Positions 25,665 through 34,893 of a DNA stretch of 56,077 bases are shown in pieces. Within the stretch, counting starts at the first letter, position 1; the number at the start of each line of letters is the position of its first letter. Source of the stretch: an uncultured SAR86 cluster bacterium (GTDB lineage Bacteria > Pseudomonadota > Gammaproteobacteria > Magnimaribacterales > Magnimaribacteraceae); NCBI GenBank assembly GCA_902605935.1, contig CACLEI010000006.1, forward strand, positions 1-56,077, written 5' to 3'. Under the pieces are notes generated by a model. The model did no database searches, was not told the origin of the DNA, and was given only the letters and a program-made list of their open reading frames with translations. The position numbers and the translations under genes were made by a program.

Positions 25665-26510
25665 ATGAGTGATACTAAATATGTACCTCCAAAGGTTTGG
25701 ACATGGGACGTTGAAAGTGGAGGAAGGTTCGCGAATATTAATAGGCCAGTATCAGGAGCAACTCATGAAAAGGAATTGCCTACTGGGAAACATCCATTAC
25801 AGCTCTATTCTCTAGGTACTCCAAATGGAATTAAAGTGACAATTTTGCTTGAGGAGCTATTAGCCCTTGGTTATGAAGGAGCTGAATATGATGCTTTTTT
25901 AATTAATATAGGTGATGGCTCTCAATTTGGAAGCGGTTTTGTTGAAATTAATCCAAATTCAAAAATTCCTGCGTTATTAGATACAAGCACAGATCCTTCC
26001 ACTCGTGTCTTTGAATCGGGAGCAATATTGGTATATTTAGCGGAGAAATTTGGAGAATTTTTACCTACAGATCCTTCAGATAGAGCTGAATGTATGTCTT
26101 GGCTCTTTTGGCAAATGGGAAGCGCCCCTTATCTAGGAGGTGGTTTTGGTCATTTTTATGCATATGCACCAGAGAAGTATGAATATCCTATAAATAGATT
26201 TGCAATGGAAGTAAAAAGACAACTAGATGTTTTAGATAGAAATTTAGAATCCAGAGAATATCTATGTGGAAGTGAATATAATATTTCAGATATAGCCGTT
26301 CATTCTTGGTATGGCACATTAGTTCTGAATAATGCTTACAATGCTTCTGAATTCTTAGAAGTAGAATCTTATAAACATGTAGGACGATGGGCAAAGCAAA
26401 TCATAGAAAGGCCGGCTTACAAAAGAGGTTCTTTGGTTAATAAAAAACCCAATGGACCGGATGACAAATCAATCTTAGAGCGACACGATGCTAGCGATAT
26501 AAAGCTTTGA
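25665..26510 (+). CDS. yghU: Glutathione-dependent disulfide-bond oxidoreductase YghU
   Basis: 281 residues closely following E. coli YghU: KVWTWDVESGGRFANINRP, HPLQLYSLGTPNGIKVT, INPNSKIPALLD, the FESGAILVYLAEKFG glutathione contact, and the C-terminal RHDAS. YghU is a Nu-class GST that binds two glutathiones and reduces disulfides such as hydroxyethyl disulfide. The helical domain includes GSEYNISDIAVHSW. AAAGGAGA precedes the ATG. Monocistronic by spacing, with the convergent purine permease 2 bp beyond its end. Confidence 0.93.
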   Translation: MSDTKYVPPKVWTWDVESGGRFANINRPVSGATHEKELPTGKHPLQLYSLGTPNGIKVTILLEELLALGYEGAEYDAFLINIGDGSQFGSGFVEINPNSKIPALLDTSTDPSTRVFESGAILVYLAEKFGEFLPTDPSDRAECMSWLFWQMGSAPYLGGGFGHFYAYAPEKYEYPINRFAMEVKRQLDVLDRNLESREYLCGSEYNISDIAVHSWYGTLVLNNAYNASEFLEVESYKHVGRWAKQIIERPAYKRGSLVNKKPNGPDDKSILERHDASDIKL

Positions 26511-26512
26511 CT

Positions 26513-27802
26513 TTACAAAAAGATAAATTTAGCAACAAAAATCAATGTTAGGAACCATGCTCCTGATGATATTTGTTTTATTTCACCAATAAAGGTTTTA
26601 ATTGCTACATAAACAAGAAATCCTAAAGCTATTCCATTCGCTATAGAGAAAGTAAGAGGAATCATAACAATCATCACTAAGGCAGGCAGTAGTTCTGATT
26701 GATCATTCCAATCAAGTGTTTTCATTCCACTTAACATTAATATTGCAACATAAATCAATGCACCTGCAGTGGCATATGCTGGTACAGCTGCAGCAAGAGG
26801 AGACAAGAAAGTAGCTAGAAGAAAAAGGAGTCCTACCACAATTGCTGTTATACCAGTTCTCCCTCCTGCCTCTATACCAGCAGAACTTTCAACATAACTT
26901 GTCACAGGTGCACAACCTAGAAAAGATCCAAAAATACTTGAACTACTGTCTGCCTTAAGTGCTTTATCCAAATTTTTTATTTTTCCTGAATCTGATATGA
27001 GACCTGCTCTTGAAGCTACTCCGAAAAGTGTTCCTGCTGTGTCAAAAAGATTAACAAAAAGAAAAGACATAATAATGCTTAGCATTGTTATGTCTAAAGC
27101 ACCAATAATATCTAACTTAAGGAAAACTGGAGAAATATTAGGAGGTAAAGCAAACACTCCCTCAAATTTCACAAGGCCTAAAAAGATACTCATTAAAGTC
27201 ACAGCCATTATTCCAATTATTATTGCCCCTGGTGTTTTTCTAATGGAAAGGATTGATATCAATAAAAAGCCAAGACCAGCCAGTAATGTAGTTGGATTTG
27301 TAAAGTCACCTAAACTTAAAAATGTGGCACCATTAGCTTCAATGATGCCTCCATTTTTGAGTCCTATAAAACCTATGAATAAACCTACACCAGCACCCAT
27401 AGCAATTCTCAGATTCATAGGTATGCTATCTAGCATCCATCTCCGTAAGGGTGTAATGCTCATGATAAAAAATAGAACACCTGCAATAAAAACTGATCCT
27501 AAGGCAACTTCCCACGAGTATCCCAACTCGCCAACAACTGTATAAGTAAAAAAAGCATTAAGCCCCATACCTGGAGCAAGTCCAACAGGCCAGTTTGCAA
27601 ACAGACCCATAATAAAACATGCTATGGCAGCAGCCAGGCAAGTTCCCACGAAAATTGCTCCATGATCCATGCCTGATTGAGCCATCATTTGTGGGTTAAC
27701 AAAGATAATATAGGCCATGGTTATAAAAGTAGTAACTCCAGCAAGCACTTCCTTTTGAACCGTTGTTTGATGTGAATCAATTGAAAAATATTTCTCTAGC
27801 AT
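26513..27802 (-). CDS. NCS2-type guanine/hypoxanthine permease
   Basis: 429 residues with 12 or more membrane segments. The AzgA/GhxP-type signatures are present: VLAGVTTFITMAYIIFVNP, GLAPGMGLNAFFTYTVV and FVNLFDTAGTLFGVASRAGL, and SSIFGSFLGCAPVTSYVESS. It probably imports hypoxanthine, guanine or adenine by proton symport. I prefer the internal ATG at 27802 (MLEKYFSID), where homologues begin; the frame stays open to an ATG at 27919 but that extension is Phe/Lys-rich and unlike the family. With this start, 209 bp separate it from the divergent TonB receptor gene. Confidence 0.88.
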   Translation of the reverse strand: MLEKYFSIDSHQTTVQKEVLAGVTTFITMAYIIFVNPQMMAQSGMDHGAIFVGTCLAAAIACFIMGLFANWPVGLAPGMGLNAFFTYTVVGELGYSWEVALGSVFIAGVLFFIMSITPLRRWMLDSIPMNLRIAMGAGVGLFIGFIGLKNGGIIEANGATFLSLGDFTNPTTLLAGLGFLLISILSIRKTPGAIIIGIMAVTLMSIFLGLVKFEGVFALPPNISPVFLKLDIIGALDITMLSIIMSFLFVNLFDTAGTLFGVASRAGLISDSGKIKNLDKALKADSSSSIFGSFLGCAPVTSYVESSAGIEAGGRTGITAIVVGLLFLLATFLSPLAAAVPAYATAGALIYVAILMLSGMKTLDWNDQSELLPALVMIVMIPLTFSIANGIALGFLVYVAIKTFIGEIKQISSGAWFLTLIFVAKFIFL

Positions 27803-27953
27803 GAATTTATAAATCTTAAGACATCTTTTTATGTACTTTAAAGAATTTTGCATTGGTTGTTGTAAAAATGTCATAAAAAAAGTAAATAAAAGTGTGAAAA
27901 AGTGTCTTCTAGGGTCCAATATGAGTTTTTTTTTAGATTCTTATCATCAATCC

Positions 27954-27981
27954 TTGCAAGTGAAACGATCAAAGGTATGAT
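27954..27981 (+). promoter_or_regulatory. Candidate promoter for the TonB-dependent receptor
   Basis: TTGCAA (27954-27959) and TATGAT (27976-27981) are separated by 16 bases. They stand 30 bases before the receptor ATG at 28012, with AAGGA at 28001-28005. The region from 27803 to 28011 holds no gene; the divergent permease promoter probably lies there too but I cannot place it. Confidence 0.4.
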
Positions 27982-28011
27982 GTATTTTTGGTTGCAAGAC
28001 AAGGATTTTAA

Positions 28012-30351
28012 ATGAAAATATTAAAACTTCTCTTTAGGTCTTTCCTCTCAACTTCGCTTGCGCTTCCAATAATCTTCACCACGTCAAATCTATTCGGTAA
28101 TGAGTTAGTTATTGATGAAGTTATTGTTACTGCTGAAAAGAGAGCCGAAAGCTTACAAGATGTTTCGAAAGCGGTTACTGCTTTAAGTAGCGAAGAAATA
28201 GAAAGAAAAAATTTAGTTGATTTCGTGGGTCTCAGTGCAATAGCTCCGGGTGTTACAGTAGCAAAGAATGAGGGCTATAAGACTATTATCTCTATTAGAG
28301 GTGTAGGTGATGAAACTAACCAAAATGCAATTGCTGCACCTTCGGTGGCTTTGCATATGGATGGCATTTTCATTGCTTCTAAGTTTTCATTAAGAACAGA
28401 TTTTATTGATCTGGAAAGGATTGAAGTTCTAAGGGGTCCACAAGGAACTCTATTTGGGCAGAATTCAACAGGGGGCACAGTAAATGTTATTAGCACGGCA
28501 CCAACCTTTGACGAAGTCTCTGGTAAAGTCGATCTTGCTCTAGGCGATTATGATCTTACTAAGGCCAGAGGAGCTGTAAACATACCGCTATCAGATAGTG
28601 TAGCTACAAGATTTTCTTGGGTTTCAACAGATCATGATGGTTTTTCAGAAAATTTAGTGACTGGTCAGGATTTAGATGATGCTACTCATTCAAGTTTAAG
28701 ATCTGATTGGCTTTTTGATATCAGTGATTCAACTAGTCTGAGAGTATTTGCTCAATATTTTGAAGCTGACAATAATGGTGCAGCTATGAAAGGGCTTGAT
28801 GATCCCACTCCAGACCCCAGACAACTCAGACAGGACTCCATTTCTGACTATGAACTTACCTCTGAGGTCTTTGCTGGGATCCTTACATCTGATTTAGGGT
28901 TCGCGAATTTGAAAATTCTAGCTAGTATGCAAGAAGATGATATCTATGTCGTTAGAGATAATGATAGGCACAATTATGGGGATGTACACCAAGACGGTCC
29001 CATGAAAGGCTTTCCTTATAATAGATCAGAGTTTAGACCAGAAACTTCTTTAGTTGAGACGACAACTTTTGAAATAAATCTTATATCGAATGAACCACTC
29101 TTCGGTAATACAGATTGGATATTAGGAGCCTTCTATTTTGATCATGAAATAGAAAATAATATTTATGAAGTTAAAGATGTTAATAATAATAAACAAGCTG
29201 CACTTATGGATGGACAGTTTACTCCTTACACCCATGCACCAATCTGTGCAACCAACCCTTTTGAAGGTATATGTTTTGCTGCCTATGATGCTGAACTAGG
29301 ATTTGTTTCAGAAGCATATCCAACAAGAGAATCTCAATCTCTTTACGGGCAGGCAACTGTAAATATTGATGAGAGTAATAGATTAGTGTTCGGTTTAAGA
29401 TATACCGAAGACGAATTTGAAAGTGACGTAACAAACTTTTTTGGATTGCAACAATACCTGATTCAGGACGAATTAGATGAAACTACAGGTAGACTCGCTT
29501 ATGAGCTAGATCTTTCTGACAGCACTATGATTTACCTTTCATATACGAAAGGATTCAAGCCAGGCGGTAGTAATTTGACCTTCGGATATCCTCCAGAAAA
29601 TGAAGGTTTTGGTGCGGCGCCTGCACCACAGCTTATTTTTCCTTTCTTTGAAAGTGAAATGATAGATGCTTATGAAATAGGATTAAAATCTGATTTCCTC
29701 GAAGGTCGTATGAGAGCAAATATATCTGCTTTTACATATGACTATGAGAATCTACAGTTTCAGTCAACAGATCCTGATATTTACAGAGGGGGGGTTGCTA
29801 ATATTCCCGAATCAGAAATGCAGGGACTTGAGTTAGAGCTCATCGGATTAGTATCTGAAAATCTTACTTTTGATCTAAGAGTAGCTTATCTCGATACTGA
29901 GGTTACATCATCTTACGAAGCTCTAGATAATCTTAATGCAGAATTGTATTTCTTCGGGGAAGAGCCAATACGTTATTCTTTGAGAGAAGATATAAGAGGA
30001 AATGAGTTAGCAAAAAGCCCTGAGCTTACCGCTAACTTTGGTATTGAATATAATACTGAAACTCAATATGGCTTATTAACAACTACTGCTGAATTTATTT
30101 ACCGTGGAGATTTCCAACAGAGAGTCTTCAATAATCCTTTTATTGATCAGGTAGACTCTTACTCTATAGTTAATTTTACCGCTAGCCTAGATTTAATTGG
30201 AGATCAATGGGGTATAGACTTTATGGTTCTGAATGCTGGAGATAAAGATGGAATGAATTCCAGTATGACTGACGTTTTTGGTGTTGCCGGAACAGGTATT
30301 GAGTACATACCACCCCGTCAATACATGGGTAGAGTAAGTTATAGCTTTTAA
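28012..30351 (+). CDS. TonB-dependent outer membrane receptor
   Basis: 779 residues: signal peptide of about 29 residues, a TonB box (DEVIVTAEKR at about 36-45), the plug domain with RGPQGTLFGQNSTGGTVNVIS, and a C-terminal 22-strand barrel ending in Phe (YMGRVSYSF). It takes up a siderophore, cobalamin, oligosaccharide or other large substrate using TonB energy; SAR86-type bacteria carry many such receptors. No ligand gene is adjacent. The next gene on the left is a purine permease, and a purine or nucleoside ligand is only a guess. A hairpin terminator follows. Confidence 0.92.
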   Translation: MKILKLLFRSFLSTSLALPIIFTTSNLFGNELVIDEVIVTAEKRAESLQDVSKAVTALSSEEIERKNLVDFVGLSAIAPGVTVAKNEGYKTIISIRGVGDETNQNAIAAPSVALHMDGIFIASKFSLRTDFIDLERIEVLRGPQGTLFGQNSTGGTVNVISTAPTFDEVSGKVDLALGDYDLTKARGAVNIPLSDSVATRFSWVSTDHDGFSENLVTGQDLDDATHSSLRSDWLFDISDSTSLRVFAQYFEADNNGAAMKGLDDPTPDPRQLRQDSISDYELTSEVFAGILTSDLGFANLKILASMQEDDIYVVRDNDRHNYGDVHQDGPMKGFPYNRSEFRPETSLVETTTFEINLISNEPLFGNTDWILGAFYFDHEIENNIYEVKDVNNNKQAALMDGQFTPYTHAPICATNPFEGICFAAYDAELGFVSEAYPTRESQSLYGQATVNIDESNRLVFGLRYTEDEFESDVTNFFGLQQYLIQDELDETTGRLAYELDLSDSTMIYLSYTKGFKPGGSNLTFGYPPENEGFGAAPAPQLIFPFFESEMIDAYEIGLKSDFLEGRMRANISAFTYDYENLQFQSTDPDIYRGGVANIPESEMQGLELELIGLVSENLTFDLRVAYLDTEVTSSYEALDNLNAELYFFGEEPIRYSLREDIRGNELAKSPELTANFGIEYNTETQYGLLTTTAEFIYRGDFQQRVFNNPFIDQVDSYSIVNFTASLDLIGDQWGIDFMVLNAGDKDGMNSSMTDVFGVAGTGIEYIPPRQYMGRVSYSF

Positions 30352-30358
30352 TTAGAAA

Positions 30359-30388
30359 TAAGAGCCTTCTAAATTTAGGAGGCTCTTA
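30359..30388 (+). terminator. Terminator hairpin after the TonB-dependent receptor
   Basis: TAAGAGCCTTCTAAA and TTTAGGAGGCTCTTA form a near-perfect inverted repeat (one G-T pair), starting eight bases after the receptor stop. Only a broken T run (TCTTATTTCC) follows. It is strong enough to end the receptor transcript. Confidence 0.75.
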
Positions 30389-30412
30389 TCTTATTTCCCT
30401 TTACTATCTATT

Positions 30413-30976
30413 ATGGAAAAGCTTTACATCGGAGCCGATGAACTTCTAGAAGACTCCTTTAAACTTGCTTGGAAAGTTTTCGAGAGTGGTTATCGTCCTA
30501 ACTACATAGTAGGAGTTTGGAGAGGTGGTGCCCCAGTAGGAATCGCGGTTCAAGAGTTGTTGGATATTTTAAGTGTTCCTTCAGATCATATTTCAATTCG
30601 AACTTCTTACTATTCCAGTATGGGCAAACGAAAAGATAATGTTCAAGTTTATGGATTGAGTTACTTAATAGAGAAACTCGAATCGGAAGATTCCTTGCTT
30701 ATAGTTGATGATGTTTACGATACGGGAAAATCGATCAGTCAAATTATTATTGACCTCGAAAAAGCATGCAAAAAAAATACCCCTGAAATAAGGGTAGCTA
30801 CTCCCTATTTCAAACCAACGCAAAATATAACCGACAGAGATCCCGACTACTTCATTCATGAAACAGAAAAATGGTTAGTTTTTCCGCACGAGCTTGAAGG
30901 CTTGTCTGCCCAAGAGATTAAGGAAAATAAACCGGAATTAAAAGATTTATTAGATAAAATCATCCCAAAACTTTAA
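30413..30976 (+). CDS. Purine phosphoribosyltransferase-family protein
   Basis: 187 residues with the type I PRT fold: GVWRGGAPVGIAVQE (PRPP/flap region) and the 13-residue PRPP loop LLIVDDVYDTGKS. The size and the YFIHETEKWLVFPHE end resemble xanthine/hypoxanthine-guanine phosphoribosyltransferases (Gpt-like and archaeal-type). It makes a nucleoside monophosphate from a free purine and PRPP, fitting the NCS2 permease 2.6 kb away. The exact base is not readable. No ribosome-binding site precedes the ATG. Confidence 0.84.
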   Translation: MEKLYIGADELLEDSFKLAWKVFESGYRPNYIVGVWRGGAPVGIAVQELLDILSVPSDHISIRTSYYSSMGKRKDNVQVYGLSYLIEKLESEDSLLIVDDVYDTGKSISQIIIDLEKACKKNTPEIRVATPYFKPTQNITDRDPDYFIHETEKWLVFPHELEGLSAQEIKENKPELKDLLDKIIPKL

Positions 30977-31018
30977 ATTTTTTCTTCCTGGATGCTAATA
31001 TGTTCAAAGGGAGAAAAA

Positions 31019-31777
31019 ATGGATCAAACTTCTAAAAACATACTAATTTATGGTGTCCCTTTTTCACAACCAGTGCGTGCTGTAATGTGGTTGATGTTAA
31101 TAAAGAAATTTCCTTTTAAATTGAAGTTAACAAACCCAGGCTCTTCATCAGAAGGTGGAAGTCGTCATCCTGACTTCTTAAAAAAGTTTCCCACCGGAAC
31201 CATTCCGAGTTTAGAGGATCTAGATACAGGATTTGTCATATCAGAATCGCATGCCATTATGTGCTACTTGTGTAATAAATATAATTGGGACGATTTATAT
31301 CCAGTTAATCCAGAAAAAAGAGCAAAAGTAGATTCTTATTTACATCTACATCACAGAAATGTAAGAGAAGCTTCAATAGGTCTTGTTGCACCAAAAGTTA
31401 GAAAAGACCTAAACTTTTCAGAAGATTTTTTAGTCGCATCTAAATCTAATGTAGAAAAAGCTTTTGAGGCAATTGAAATGGGCTGGCTAAGAGACTCAAG
31501 ATTTTTAATTGGAAATACCATGACAATTGCCGATATCTCTGCATATGTTGAGATAGGCCAACTGCAAAGCATGTTCACTAATATCTACAATTTTGAGCCA
31601 TATCCTAATATTAGAAAGTGGTTAAAGGAGATGCAAAATGTAGATTATCATGATGATATACATGTCGCCTTATTTGAGTTGGGTGATATAAGTAATGAGG
31701 CTCCACCTATGGAGGTAATAATTAATGCTAACAAAAAGGCCTTTAAGGTTATTCAGGAAAAGTTAATCAATATCTAA
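31019..31777 (+). CDS. Glutathione S-transferase family protein
   Basis: 252 residues, theta-like: YGVPFSQPVRAVMWLMLIKK (Ser near the GSH thiol), FPTGTIPSLED, FVISESHAIMCYL (the ES pair that binds the glutamyl part), then the helical domain with FLIGNTMTIADISAYVE. I chose the ATG at 31019 because AAGGGAG (31007-31013) precedes it; a start at 30992 would add nine unrelated residues. It opens a run of catabolic-type genes (SDR, then OYE). It is a candidate conjugating or thiol-lyase enzyme of unknown substrate. Confidence 0.85.
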   Translation: MDQTSKNILIYGVPFSQPVRAVMWLMLIKKFPFKLKLTNPGSSSEGGSRHPDFLKKFPTGTIPSLEDLDTGFVISESHAIMCYLCNKYNWDDLYPVNPEKRAKVDSYLHLHHRNVREASIGLVAPKVRKDLNFSEDFLVASKSNVEKAFEAIEMGWLRDSRFLIGNTMTIADISAYVEIGQLQSMFTNIYNFEPYPNIRKWLKEMQNVDYHDDIHVALFELGDISNEAPPMEVIINANKKAFKVIQEKLINI

Positions 31778-31785
31778 TAATTATC

Positions 31786-32670
31786 ATGGACCAATTCGAA
31801 GGAAAAACAGCTGTCATAACTGGAGCCGCAAGCGGAATCGGAAAAGCACTTGCTGAAAGATTCGCACAAGAAAAAATGCAAGTTGTACTTGCCGATATAG
31901 AAGAAGATGCTTTAGAAAAAACTGTTGAGAGTCTAAGACAATATCAACATAGGGTTATAGGTGTAAAAACTGATGTTTTAGTCGAAGAATCTATTAAAGA
32001 GTTATATGCGAAGGCAATAGAAGAATACGGGAACGTTCATATTTTATGCAATAACGCTGGCATCGGAGCTAATTCAGGAAATAAACCAATCTGGGAGATT
32101 GATAAGGAAGATTGGGAGTGGGTTATGGGTGTAAATTATCAGGGTGTTTTAACGGGCATTCAAACTTTCCTTCCGCATATGGTGGAACATGGTGAAGAGG
32201 GACATGTGCTGACAACCGTTTCAATGGCAGGATTACTACCTGGAGCAGGAACCTATGGAGTTAGCAAACATTCTGTCATGGCTCTAACAGAGGCTCTTCG
32301 CAGAGATTTAATTTCTCGACAAACCAAAATTAATTCATCTGTTTTATGTCCAGGTTTTGTTGATACAAACATAGATAAGTCAGAAAGAAATCGACCAAGT
32401 TATTTGGGCGATGCACGAGAAACGACTAATGAAATAGGTGCCGAAATTATGTCAGCGATGCTTCGACAGGGAAAGAAACCTGACGAAATAGCAGAAATTG
32501 TTCTTGAAGCTATAAAAAAGAACATTTTTTATATTTTATCTCATCCTGCATGGGATGATTCCCTCAGGTCTCACTTTGACAATATATTATCAAGAAAAGA
32601 GATAGTTCCGAATTCGGAAGAGGAAATGGCAAAATTCTTTTCTCCTAGAGAGGATGGAGAGAAATATTAG
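31786..32670 (+). CDS. Short-chain dehydrogenase/reductase
   Basis: 294 residues with the classical SDR elements: VITGAASGIGKALAERF, DIEEDALEK (Asp after strand 2, suggesting NAD preference), CNNAGIG, and the YGVSKHS catalytic Tyr/Lys. The C-terminal 60 residues (IAEIVLEAIKKNIFYILSHP) extend beyond the core, as in hydroxysteroid- and diol-type SDRs. It starts eight bases after the GST stop and is likely co-transcribed with the OYE gene that follows. Confidence 0.86.
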   Translation: MDQFEGKTAVITGAASGIGKALAERFAQEKMQVVLADIEEDALEKTVESLRQYQHRVIGVKTDVLVEESIKELYAKAIEEYGNVHILCNNAGIGANSGNKPIWEIDKEDWEWVMGVNYQGVLTGIQTFLPHMVEHGEEGHVLTTVSMAGLLPGAGTYGVSKHSVMALTEALRRDLISRQTKINSSVLCPGFVDTNIDKSERNRPSYLGDARETTNEIGAEIMSAMLRQGKKPDEIAEIVLEAIKKNIFYILSHPAWDDSLRSHFDNILSRKEIVPNSEEEMAKFFSPREDGEKY

Positions 32671-32674
32671 ACCT

Positions 32675-33994
32675 ATGGTAGACATATCAGATAAGCTCGT
32701 ACTACCTTGCGGAGTGCAAATAAAAAATCGTATTTGTAAAGGTGCAATGACTGAAGGCTTAGCGGATGAACAAAATAGAGCCACCTTTAAGCACGTTAAT
32801 TTGTATGATAGATGGTCTTCTGGAGGAGCTGGGATCCTATTAACTGGTAATGTTCAAGTTGATCATCGTTATCTCGAGAGGCCAGGTAATGTTGTTATAG
32901 AGGGAAAACAAACGAATGAACAATTATCTAGATTAACTTCGTATGCTGAAGCTGGTACAAAAAATAATACTCATTTATGGATGCAGATTTCTCATGCAGG
33001 AAGGCAAACTCCGGCATCAGTTTCAGAGACTCCAGTGGCGCCTTCGGACGTACAGCTTCAAATGCCTGGCGCACAATTTGGTAAACCTAGACCTTTAACA
33101 CATGAAGAAATTTTAGATATCATTCAGAGATTTTCTCATTGCGCTAGCATTGCAAAAGATACTGGTTTTACAGGTGTACAAATACATGGAGCACATGGAT
33201 ATTTAATATCTGAGTTCCTATCACCTGATATCAACCTAAGAGAAGATGAATGGGGAGGTAGCTTAGAACATAGGGCGAAATTTCTTCTTGAAATAGTAAG
33301 GGCAGTCAGAGTATCAGTAGGAACAGATTTTCCAGTATCGCTTAAATTAAACTCTGCAGACTTTCAAAAAGGTGGATTTACGCATGAGGACGCTATTCAA
33401 GTTGCAACTTGGTTAAACGAGGAAGGATTAGATCTTTTAGAAGTCTCTGGAGGAACTTATGAACAACCTCATTTGGTTGGAATTGATATGGGCCTAAATC
33501 CAGAAAGAGCTGAAAAAAGAAGGGAGAGTACAATTGCTCGTGAAGCTTATTTTTTAGATTATGCAAATGATATCAGATCAGTGTTCAAGGGCCCTCTGAT
33601 GGTAACCGGAGGATTTAGAAGTACAGAAGGAATGAATAATGCGTTAAATAAAGATGCATGTGATGTTATTGGCATAGCAAGACCATTTTGTATTGATCCA
33701 AATATAGCTAATAAGTTAATTGAAAGCGATTTATCCAGGACTCCTATCTTGGAAAAAACTATGCAAGTAGGCCCAGGCTGGTTAGGTCTTAATTCTCCTT
33801 TTTCTGTTGTAAAAGGTATAAATGGATGGGGTCAACAAGCATTTTGGTGCCTGAATCTTATCAGGATGGGAGAAGATTTAGATCCAGATCTAAATCTAGG
33901 TGTTCTGAAAGCATTCTTTCAGTATCAGAAAAATGAAAAGAACACTGCAATTAAGTATAAAGAATATTGGGAGAGCACCCAATCTTTGAATTAA
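32675..33994 (+). CDS. Old-yellow-enzyme-type NADH:flavin oxidoreductase
   Basis: 439 residues. The FMN barrel signatures are present: KNRICKGAMTEGLAD, MQISHAGRQTPASVSETPVAPS, GVQIHGAHGYLISEFLSPDIN (His-His pair for substrate binding) and GGSLEHRAKFLLEIVRAVR. It reduces activated C=C bonds in enones or similar compounds. There is no C-terminal 4Fe-4S/FAD extension, so it is a stand-alone OYE of slightly long form. I take the ATG at 32675, four bases after the SDR stop; an ATG at 32654 overlapping the SDR is possible. Confidence 0.87.
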   Translation: MVDISDKLVLPCGVQIKNRICKGAMTEGLADEQNRATFKHVNLYDRWSSGGAGILLTGNVQVDHRYLERPGNVVIEGKQTNEQLSRLTSYAEAGTKNNTHLWMQISHAGRQTPASVSETPVAPSDVQLQMPGAQFGKPRPLTHEEILDIIQRFSHCASIAKDTGFTGVQIHGAHGYLISEFLSPDINLREDEWGGSLEHRAKFLLEIVRAVRVSVGTDFPVSLKLNSADFQKGGFTHEDAIQVATWLNEEGLDLLEVSGGTYEQPHLVGIDMGLNPERAEKRRESTIAREAYFLDYANDIRSVFKGPLMVTGGFRSTEGMNNALNKDACDVIGIARPFCIDPNIANKLIESDLSRTPILEKTMQVGPGWLGLNSPFSVVKGINGWGQQAFWCLNLIRMGEDLDPDLNLGVLKAFFQYQKNEKNTAIKYKEYWESTQSLN

Positions 33995-34079
33995 TCGAGA
34001 TAAGTCTATCTTTCTTATATTAATAATCTTTCAATAAAAAATGTTGTAATATGTTTTATATAAACTTTATTTTTGACCT

Positions 34080-34886
34080 ATGAATATTGAAGCTGAATTT
34101 AATTACAGAAAACCTTTAAAAGAGAATGAAGCTAAGCCAGCTTATGGCCTAGAGAATGATTCTGAAGATAAAAACACTTTACCAGACTACTTAAAAGCAT
34201 TTAAGAAAACAGTTCATAATGCCAGAGAATCCAACTTTGATATAACAATGGGCGGATTTGAATTAATTAATCATATATCTTCGGTTGAAGATTTTTATAA
34301 TGATGAGGAGGTAGTAAATATTTATTACCAAGAGATGGCTACTCATGTGAAAGAAAAAGTAGGTGCTGATACTGTACAAATTTTTTCTCACATAACCCGA
34401 AATGAAGCTCAAGCTGAAACTGGTGAGAGGAAAGGGGGGCATAGGTTGGTCCATAATGATTTCACAACTAGTTTCGGAGCAACACTAGATCCATTTTTAA
34501 AAGAGACAGGAATAAATCCAAAAAGGATTGTTGTTTATAATCTTTGGAGAAGGTTTGATAAGGACGGTGTAGATACACCGTTTGCTGTTTGCGATAAAAG
34601 ATCCGTTTCTGATAAAGAATTGATACCTACTGACTTATTTAACTATCTTCCAGATCAACCGAATGCCTTGACAGTTGAAATTTGTCAGTCTTCCCACAGC
34701 GATTCTCATAAGTGGTATTTCTATCCAGAAATGAATAGAGATGAAGTTCTTATGTTCAAGACTTATGACTCCGAAGAGAAGCCTTTTATACCAACATTAC
34801 ATAGTGCATTTGATTATCCAGATACTCCAGAGGGAGTTTCACCAAGAGAAAGCATAGAAGTCAGAGCAGTTTGTTTCTTCGATTAG
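34080..34886 (+). CDS. CmcJ/NvfI (AsaB)-type non-haem iron oxygenase
   Basis: 268 residues. The segment HRLVHNDFTTS (His125, Asp127 as the iron-binding HxD pair), VVYNLWRRFDKDGVDTPFAVCDKRSV, and the C-terminal ESIEVRAVCFFD match the family that includes cephamycin CmcJ, fungal AsaB and GA4 desaturase-like proteins. Members are 2-oxoglutarate/iron-type hydroxylases or desaturases. The distal His is probably in TLHSAF near 240. It starts a new run after an 85-bp gap, with a class III aminotransferase 7 bp downstream. The substrate is unknown. Confidence 0.8.
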   Translation: MNIEAEFNYRKPLKENEAKPAYGLENDSEDKNTLPDYLKAFKKTVHNARESNFDITMGGFELINHISSVEDFYNDEEVVNIYYQEMATHVKEKVGADTVQIFSHITRNEAQAETGERKGGHRLVHNDFTTSFGATLDPFLKETGINPKRIVVYNLWRRFDKDGVDTPFAVCDKRSVSDKELIPTDLFNYLPDQPNALTVEICQSSHSDSHKWYFYPEMNRDEVLMFKTYDSEEKPFIPTLHSAFDYPDTPEGVSPRESIEVRAVCFFD

Positions 34887-34893
34887 CTTTCAG

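Noticed and set aside
26997-27545. 182-codon open frame opposite the purine permease
   Set aside because: It lies wholly within the membrane-protein gene on the other strand and looks like a reverse-complement shadow rich in Pro, Lys and Ile.
27803-28011. Purine riboswitch upstream of the NCS2 permease
   Set aside because: I could not find the conserved three-way-junction segments on the minus strand; only AT-rich sequence is seen.
30402-30413. Second leaderless promoter (TACTAT just before the PRT ATG)
   Set aside because: The -10-like box has no acceptable -35 partner at normal spacing, and the terminator stem lies where it would be.
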